From: Gammaproteobacteria bacterium
GTDB lineage: Bacteria; Pseudomonadota; Gammaproteobacteria; Chromatiales; Chromatiaceae
Reading direction: 5' to 3'
DNA: 7,327 bases
NCBI GenBank assembly: GCA_015767355.1
Contig: JADWMH010000104.1
Location: 1 to 7,327, forward strand
Shown: one piece after another, positions 1 to 4,557 of the stretch
Layout: every line of letters starts with the position of its first letter
Position numbering within the stretch: the stretch's first letter is position 1
The notes under the pieces: generated by a model
Database searches by the model: none
Told to the model about the DNA's origin: nothing
What the model saw: only the letters and a program-made list of their open reading frames with translations
Translations under genes and position numbers: made by a program

Positions 1-1
1 G

Positions 2-340
2 GTAACATCGGCGCACAAAGGAGATGTTGTGGAAACATTTGTCTATAGTGAACTGTTAAAGCATAGTGGTTACAGTCAAGTGCAGCCGCATCTATATCAT
101 TACAGAACCAATGATAAGAAAGAGATTGATTTTATTGTTGAAAAAACAGATAAAATTTTTGCCATAGAAGTCAAAGCCTCCCAGAGTATTAAAAAAGACA
201 GCTTTAAACATATTGTTGATTTCCAAAACAGATCATCCAAAGAGGTTGTTGGGATTGTTTTTTATGCTGGAGATAATCTGTTGTCATTTGGAGATGACAC
301 GCATAAAAGATATGCATTGCCATTGAATATATTTTATTAA
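2..340 (+). CDS. ATPase with DUF4143 domain, C-terminal fragment (5' end outside window)
   Basis: The reading frame is open from the window edge to a TAA at 338-340, so this is the tail of a longer gene. The GTG at 29 is probably an internal valine, because the residues before it (SAHKGDVVETFVYSELLKH) fit the family without a break. The visible part matches the C-terminal DUF4143 region of AAA-type ATPases: an ETFVYSELLKH helix, then a PD-(D/E)xK-like core with YHYRTNDKKEIDFIVE followed by IAIEVKAS-type strand residues (here FAIEVKAS), then GIVFYAGD and a terminal ALPLNIFY. Full-length members are about 380-450 residues with an N-terminal P-loop domain, which would lie upstream. Their cellular role is poorly defined; many sit in accessory DNA, and some have been linked to toxin-antitoxin-like or defence settings. 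The GC content is about 34% by hand count, far below the following operon, which suggests separate or horizontal origin. It is probably unrelated in function to the downstream genes. Confidence 0.85.
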   Translation, partial: VTSAHKGDVVETFVYSELLKHSGYSQVQPHLYHYRTNDKKEIDFIVEKTDKIFAIEVKASQSIKKDSFKHIVDFQNRSSKEVVGIVFYAGDNLLSFGDDTHKRYALPLNIFY

Positions 341-426
341 TCAACATTGAATACGGTCATTGGGGGCGCAGTGCAATCTCGTCAGCCACTCTCCAGGAGA
401 GCGCAGGGATAGAGGGGATTTCAATG

Positions 427-462
427 CGGTGCAATGCGCACCACTTATTACCACCATACGGG
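427..462. repeat. possible degenerate half-copy of a palindromic dispersed repeat
   Basis: This stretch reads GGTGCAATGCGC, then CTTATT, then TACGGG. It has the same order and spacing of blocks as the right half of the palindrome inside the cytochrome gene (GGTGGATGCGC, CTTAT, TACGG at 1703-1735). It also contains a small perfect hairpin, GGTGC-AATGC-GCACC (429-443). No convincing left half is seen upstream, so it may be a decayed remnant or a chance match. The rest of the 341-592 gap has no gene I can support; short ORFs on both strands there have no signal peptide, ribosome binding site or recognisable motif. Confidence 0.3.
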
Positions 463-524
463 TTGTCACTGCGTGCGTAGAATGGCAATTTTTTTCGTCA
501 TTGCGACCTGTCACGAAAAAAGAG

Positions 525-553
525 TTGACTTCCTCATTCGGCATGATTAGGCT
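525..553 (+). promoter_or_regulatory. weak sigma70-like promoter candidate for the five-gene operon
   Basis: TTGACT (525-530) is one base from the -35 consensus. It is followed after 17 nt by TAGGCT (548-553), which matches the -10 consensus at only three of six positions. It lies 40 nt upstream of the first operon gene, where a promoter is expected. The poor -10 suggests either an activator-dependent promoter or a chance match. No clear operator was seen. Confidence 0.3.
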
Positions 554-592
554 TTAACGCAACCAATTTGTAGCAACTTCTGGATTCAATGG

Positions 593-1606
593 ATGAATCT
601 TTTTAGACACGGAATGTTTTTTCTTGCGGCTCTGTTTCTGGGCAACAGCTCTGTTGCTTATTCATCTGCATCCTCATCAGAACTTCAGCTCCAGCCACTG
701 AAATCCACGCTGCGTTTTACCACCTGGCAGGGCATCGAGCCGGACAAGTGGGCGACGCTGTGGCTGATCAAACGCCATCTCTCCACGGATTCCTATTTTC
801 TGCTCAGCCCGCCGGGCGAGACTCTGCCGCAGGAGGCCCTGGCTTTCGGGGTTCCGGGAGCATCACTGCGCCGCGCCAACAATGAATCGATGTTTCGCCG
901 CCTGAAACAGGCTATGAACCTCGATAGCAAGGCGCTCGATGGACTTGATCAGATCATCCATGATGTCGAGGTCAACATCTGGGATGCGCCTGCGCATCCG
1001 CACTCCACCTGGTTTGAGACCATGTACCGCCAGATGCAGGCGCGTTACGAGCGGGACCAGGTTCCCGTTGATTGTTACCTGACTTTTTTCGATAGAGCCG
1101 CTCTGCTTGCATCGCAACCCGATGCGACGCCCGCTGATTACTCCTCACGACTCTCTCTGAAAGAGGAGTGCCCCGGGTTGAAGCAGTATCAGCAGGGGAT
1201 GATCCGGCAACTCGATCATGTGGAAATTCTGCGCGACATCACTCTTGGCAAAAAGGTGGTGTTTGTCGATACGCGTGAAGATGAAGAGTTCAATGAAGTG
1301 CATCTGCCCGGAGCGCAAATACTACGCCTGCGTGATGTCAACGCTGAGAGTGTCAAACGCTTCCTCGATGCAGATCTTGTGGTGCCCTATTGTGTCAAGG
1401 ATTTCCGTGGATTTGAAGTCGCCAAATCGATGAAGCAGCTTGGCGTTAAACATGTAGCCACCCTTAGCCCCAATGGATTAAAAGGATGGCTGAAAGCAGG
1501 ATTGCCCGTTGTAAAAGCAGCTGCATCCACCGAGCAACAGGCGGCGCAGGCGTTGATGCAGTGCGCCATGGAGCCTTCAATCTGTCTGAAGGAGAATCAG
1601 CAATGA
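593..1606 (+). CDS. exported ChrB-like domain / rhodanese fusion protein
   Basis: This 337-residue protein has an N-terminal signal peptide (hydrophobic FFLAALFLG, likely cut near residue 24-26). Residues about 41-170 resemble the chromate-resistance (Chrome_Resist, ChrB C-terminal) domain: GIEPDKWATLWLIKRH at 47-62, FGVPGA at 85-90 and the IIHDVEVNIW segment at 121-130. Residues about 215-308 form a rhodanese domain: VVFVDTRE (222-229), HLPGA (237-241), then the active-site loop PYCVKDFRG with candidate catalytic Cys267, and GLKGWLKAGLPV near the end. Rhodaneses move sulfane sulfur through a cysteine persulfide; ChrB family proteins are linked to chromate resistance, as regulators or in soluble sulfurtransferase fusions. 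Export to the periplasm is the unusual point. Extra cysteines are at 161, 193, 324 and 331. The ATG at 593 is the only in-frame ATG before the signal peptide core apart from Met8 (614), and no good Shine-Dalgarno precedes it. It is the first gene of the operon and overlaps the next by ATGA. The rhodanese call is firm; the ChrB-like call is good but by eye. Confidence 0.85.
   Translation: MNLFRHGMFFLAALFLGNSSVAYSSASSSELQLQPLKSTLRFTTWQGIEPDKWATLWLIKRHLSTDSYFLLSPPGETLPQEALAFGVPGASLRRANNESMFRRLKQAMNLDSKALDGLDQIIHDVEVNIWDAPAHPHSTWFETMYRQMQARYERDQVPVDCYLTFFDRAALLASQPDATPADYSSRLSLKEECPGLKQYQQGMIRQLDHVEILRDITLGKKVVFVDTREDEEFNEVHLPGAQILRLRDVNAESVKRFLDADLVVPYCVKDFRGFEVAKSMKQLGVKHVATLSPNGLKGWLKAGLPVVKAAASTEQQAAQALMQCAMEPSICLKENQQ
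1589..1594 (+). promoter_or_regulatory. Shine-Dalgarno that fixes the start of the cytochrome gene
   Basis: AAGGAG lies 8 nt before the ATG at 1603, which itself overlaps the stop of the rhodanese gene as ATGA. This supports 1603 as the translation start, rather than the later in-frame ATG at 1759, which has no Shine-Dalgarno. Confidence 0.75.
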
Positions 1607-2397
1607 ACAGGAATTCAAACAATCAAACGGACATAGGATGTGTTGAATCCGTAGGGGGGATAAGGCGTCTTTTTGCCGCATCCACCATTGCTCCGGATTC
1701 ATGGTGGATGCGCTGTCGCTTATCCCCCCTACGGACTCAAAGCGGCACTGTAAAGTCCATGTTGCTTTATGCCTCGTTGCTTGTAGTTATAACTCTTCCC
1801 TGGATGATCTGGCGTCAACAGACAGGCGACCTGGGCCTCTATTTCACAGAAGCAGTACCTGAAGGGCAGTTGCTCTACGTGCTCTCAAAATTGGCAGGCA
1901 TGTATGCGTTGCTGTTTATCGCCCTGCAGATCATCGTGAGCCTGGCGGGCAGGCTGAAGCCGGCTTTTATGCGTCGCTTGAGACTGTTGCATCCACTCCT
2001 GGGGACTTTTGTGGTGTTGCTGGGACTGGCTCATGCGCTGCTTTTCTTCACGGCCGTTTCGGTGCGTCAGGGTGATCCTGCGTGGGGACTGCTGTTTCCG
2101 GGTTTCCGGGATTATTATCACACCCATTTGACCCTGGGGTTGTTTGGCCTGTGGATTCTGATCGCGGTGATGATCAGCGGGGTGGTGCGCTGTATCAACA
2201 GGAACTCCACGGCGCGAATGCTGCACAGAGGGTACTGGGTTTCCATCACACTGGTCTATATTCATGCCCTTGCCATTGGCACAGAGTCACAGTCTCGGGC
2301 GGGGTTGGCCTTCTACAGCACACTCGGCGCGGTCGTTCTGATGATGCTGGTGATGTGGATTGTCAGGCGTAACAGAAGCGTGGCGGTCGCATCATGA
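1603..2397 (+). CDS. ferric reductase-like / cytochrome b-type transmembrane protein
   Basis: The 264-residue product has about six membrane helices (roughly residues 54-70, 93-115, 128-150, 176-196, 211-227, 236-254). Paired histidines fit b-haem ligation in the ferric reductase-like transmembrane family, which includes MsrQ/YedZ and NOX-type cores: H130 and H144 on one helix, and H208 and H221 on another within a LHRGYWVSITLVYIH segment that resembles the family's W-x-x-LHR-x-x-Y motif. H173 and H175 lie in the intervening loop. Members carry electrons across the membrane; the donor and acceptor here are unknown, and no flavin or NAD domain is fused. A good Shine-Dalgarno and ATGA overlap support this start. 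Residues about 10-47 are encoded by a long palindromic repeat and look unrelated to the family. The conserved part begins near Met53 (ATG at 1759), which is an alternative start giving 212 residues. The gene overlaps the next by ATGA, so the five-gene unit is probably translationally coupled. Confidence 0.8.
   Translation: MNRNSNNQTDIGCVESVGGIRRLFAASTIAPDSWWMRCRLSPLRTQSGTVKSMLLYASLLVVITLPWMIWRQQTGDLGLYFTEAVPEGQLLYVLSKLAGMYALLFIALQIIVSLAGRLKPAFMRRLRLLHPLLGTFVVLLGLAHALLFFTAVSVRQGDPAWGLLFPGFRDYYHTHLTLGLFGLWILIAVMISGVVRCINRNSTARMLHRGYWVSITLVYIHALAIGTESQSRAGLAFYSTLGAVVLMMLVMWIVRRNRSVAVAS
1632..1740. repeat. large palindromic repeat element inside the cytochrome gene
   Basis: The outer arms are 1643-1664 and 1719-1740, 22 bp each, with a single mismatch that would be a G-U pair in RNA. 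They include TCCGTAGGGGGGATAAG and its exact complement. An inner perfect 12-bp stem follows at 1677-1688 and 1701-1712 (CGCATCCACCAT and its complement), with a 12-nt loop containing TCCGGA. The GTAGGG-GGATAAG...GCATCCACC pattern resembles a dispersed palindromic repeat common in gammaproteobacterial genomes. The flank CATAGGATGTGTTGA (1632-1646) is identical to the left end of the second palindrome at 7141. The element lies in frame with no stop codon. In mRNA it would form a very stable hairpin about 40 nt after the start codon. Confidence 0.9.
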
Positions 2398-3305
2398 TGA
2401 CCATGAAACATGTTTCCATAGTATTGGTCAGCTCTCTGCTCTATTTCAGCGTGGCGTCACTGGCGTATGCCAGCCTTCCTGCAGGTTTGATGATCGTGGC
2501 TTTCGACGGCGCCTCATGGCATCCCTATATCGTCAACACAGGCAACGATGGCTGGATCAAGATCGAGGATGTGCGCGATCCCGCTGCTTTGACCTGGCAG
2601 CGTGAAAAAGATGCATTGTTGATCAAGCAGAATGATGGCGGCATCTCCAGCTATCAACTGGAAACCAGGGAGATGAAACAACTGCCGTCTTTTGACGAGT
2701 CAACAGTCACCCAGCTGCGAGCCTATCGGCAGGGTGTTGTGATGGTGCGTTTAATGGATGGCAAGAGCCGCGATACCAGCATTCTCTCTGTTAAGAACAA
2801 TGGCAACAAACCCAATGAAATCCTGCGCCAGGTGTCAGCGCAGTTTCACCCCTATATTCATAACGATCAACTCTATTATGCGCATGTCTCCTGTCGGGCG
2901 GAGTGCAGGCCGCTGATTCAGGAGGTGTGGAGTAAGAATCTGCTGTCGGGCCGAACTCAACAGCTGACACTGCTGAATGCGACCAGCTACCTCTACTCTG
3001 TTACAGCTGATGATCGCTATGGATTTATCAGTTCCAATCAACGCGGCTACTACCACCTGGCGAGGCTTGATTTGGCTTCCGGTGAGACCACCTGGTTAAC
3101 CGGGGGTGCGGTTACCGACAGCTTTCCGAGTGTGGCGACGGATGGAGCGCTCTACTTTATTCGCCGTACACCTGCGGGAAGCCGCTTGATGAAATTGCCC
3201 GCGGCGGCCATGAGCAGTGGTGTTGTCTCTGAAGAGTTTGTCGAGAATATTCAACTGCCCGCCGATGTTCAAAAAATTCGCTACCTGGAGCTGAATCAAT
3301 CATGA
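2394..3305 (+). CDS. exported TolB-like beta-propeller protein
   Basis: The 303-residue product starts with a signal peptide (MKHVSIVLVSSLLYFSVASLAYA, likely cut after Ala26). The rest consists of repeated beta-strand blades of the TolB/PD40 type. The clearest run is residues 180-270: WSKNLLSGRTQQLT, then a DDRYGFISSNQRG strand, LARLDLASGETTWLT, and FPSVATDGALYFIRR leading to a SRLMKL strand. Earlier weaker blades are seen around 36-58, 85-98 and 113-133. Cys167 and Cys171 are close enough for a disulfide. Such propellers usually bind partner proteins or ligands in the periplasm; no enzymatic motif is visible. The first of three in-frame ATGs (2394, 2397, 2403) overlaps the previous stop. There is no strong Shine-Dalgarno, so it is probably translated by coupling and the exact start is uncertain by three codons. 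The specific role is unknown. Confidence 0.75.
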   Translation: MMTMKHVSIVLVSSLLYFSVASLAYASLPAGLMIVAFDGASWHPYIVNTGNDGWIKIEDVRDPAALTWQREKDALLIKQNDGGISSYQLETREMKQLPSFDESTVTQLRAYRQGVVMVRLMDGKSRDTSILSVKNNGNKPNEILRQVSAQFHPYIHNDQLYYAHVSCRAECRPLIQEVWSKNLLSGRTQQLTLLNATSYLYSVTADDRYGFISSNQRGYYHLARLDLASGETTWLTGGAVTDSFPSVATDGALYFIRRTPAGSRLMKLPAAAMSSGVVSEEFVENIQLPADVQKIRYLELNQS

Positions 3306-4459
3306 AGGATATCTATTTCACATTTCTACGCATTGCAGCAACGATGCTGACCCTGCTGTTGTCGTCCTATGCCGCAGCCGCTCCTGTTGCTGCAATTGGA
3401 GATTACCCCAGCGACAGTTTCGCGCCTGCGAGGGGAGAGAGTTTTTCGATCCCTGTTCGTGTGAATGACCCTGCTAAGCTCAAGACGCTCAAGGTCGAAA
3501 TTCGCAGCAGTGATGATGATCTGATGCGCACGCTCAGGCTGGCGGACATTTCGCCGGAAACGACGGATTACGTGGTGAAATGGGATGGACGGGATGATGC
3601 CAACAATATCGTTCCGGATGAAGCCTACTCGCCGGTTGTTATTGTCACCATTCAATCGGATGAGATAGTCACTATTGCAGCACAGGGTTCGAGTGGTGGT
3701 GAGGAGTCGTACGATTTTGAAAAAATTATTCGCCCGGGCGTCATCGAATACAGCTTGCCGGCAGCCAGCCGCATGCTGGTGCGTTCGGGGATCAAAAACG
3801 GCCCCATGCTGCGCACTCTCATCGACTGGGAGCCGCGCACGGCGGGCTTTCATGCCGAACGCTGGAACGGACGCGACAAGGATGATGTGATTGCCATCGA
3901 GCAGAATCCGGGTGTTGGCTATCTCATCGTCGGTTATGAATTGCCGCATCACAGCATCATCACCCATGGAAATAATAGTGAGAGCTATCGAGAGTATCGT
4001 GAACGCCACAACTGGCCGCTCAAACAGGCCGGCATTGAACAACGGGCGCTGGAGCGCAACGGCAGGGTGCTGCGGCAGGAGGCTTATCAACCGGTGCTGC
4101 AACAGAAGAGTCCACGTATCGATGTCAGCCTGCTTTCAGCAGGAACACGTCAGCCGGTGCAGCATGTGAAAGCACTGGAGGAGATGCTCACCGAGGTCAA
4201 ACTGCATTCGCTGGACGAGATTTATCTGGATCAGGAACGCTATGAAATCAGCTTCTTTGTGGATCACGCCTTTATTGCAGAGGAGGAGCAGGGATATGTG
4301 CCATTCACATGGCGCTGGTCGCCGGGACGTCTTGGGATCAAGCCGGGTGAGCATCTGTTGACTGTCAATGTCTCCGGCTATAACGGCCAGGTAGGCGTGA
4401 GAAATATCAGGTTCAGCGTGGTTGGAGATGGTGATGAGATTGCAGGAGTTGATCCATGA
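3302..4459 (+). CDS. exported protein with FlgD-type Ig-like modules
   Basis: The 385-residue product has a signal peptide (residues 1-26, ending SSYAAAA). Two FlgD-Ig-like modules follow: residues about 45-125, with VVKWDGRDDANNIVPDEAY at 91-109, and residues about 145-222, with RWNGRD at 187-192 and GYLIVGYELPHH at 206-217. A charged linker with possible helix (about 226-265) leads to a C-terminal beta domain (about 272-375) with WRWSPG and KPGEHLLTVNVSGYNG. FlgD-Ig modules in FlgD act in flagellar hook assembly, but the same fold is widespread in secreted and surface proteins; nothing flagellar is present here. Its modules resemble the C-terminal third of the 843-residue protein downstream. 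A modest GGAG (3287-3290) and ATGA overlap support the start. The partner and exact function are unknown. Confidence 0.72.
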   Translation: MKDIYFTFLRIAATMLTLLLSSYAAAAPVAAIGDYPSDSFAPARGESFSIPVRVNDPAKLKTLKVEIRSSDDDLMRTLRLADISPETTDYVVKWDGRDDANNIVPDEAYSPVVIVTIQSDEIVTIAAQGSSGGEESYDFEKIIRPGVIEYSLPAASRMLVRSGIKNGPMLRTLIDWEPRTAGFHAERWNGRDKDDVIAIEQNPGVGYLIVGYELPHHSIITHGNNSESYREYRERHNWPLKQAGIEQRALERNGRVLRQEAYQPVLQQKSPRIDVSLLSAGTRQPVQHVKALEEMLTEVKLHSLDEIYLDQERYEISFFVDHAFIAEEEQGYVPFTWRWSPGRLGIKPGEHLLTVNVSGYNGQVGVRNIRFSVVGDGDEIAGVDP

Positions 4460-4542
4460 ATGGCTTTTTTGCCGGCTGACAGAAAAACAGACAATTGATG
4501 CGCAGCGCATAGAAGAACTTGCTCTATATATAGACAACATTT

Positions 4543-4548
4543 CAAGGA
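4543..4548 (+). promoter_or_regulatory. Shine-Dalgarno of the PKD protein gene
   Basis: AAGGAG lies 9 nt before the ATG at 4558, in a purine-rich run that continues to the start codon. It is the strongest ribosome binding site in the operon, consistent with independent initiation after a 98-nt gap (4460-4557) in which no convincing promoter or terminator was found. Confidence 0.7.
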
Positions 4549-4557
4549 GAGGAAGGG

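Noticed and set aside
341..557. Small ORFs on both strands in the gap before the operon
   Set aside because: They overlap each other, lack Shine-Dalgarno sequences and motifs, and cover the possible repeat remnant.
1486..1602. Upstream extension of the cytochrome reading frame into the rhodanese gene
   Set aside because: It would overlap the rhodanese coding region by about 120 nt, and a good Shine-Dalgarno with ATGA overlap points to 1603.
3326..4102. Long minus-strand ORF (258 codons) opposite the FlgD-Ig gene
   Set aside because: It lies wholly antisense to a gene with a signal peptide, recognisable modules and operon overlaps; its product is rich in Arg and His with no motif, as expected of a shadow frame.
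4456..4479. Seven-codon ORF overlapping the FlgD-Ig stop as ATGA
   Set aside because: It is too short to support and has no motif; the overlap can arise by chance at an ATGA.
4495..4532. Promoter before the PKD gene (TTGATG and TATATA)
   Set aside because: The two boxes are 24 nt apart, too far for a sigma70 promoter, and no better -35 fits the TATATA.
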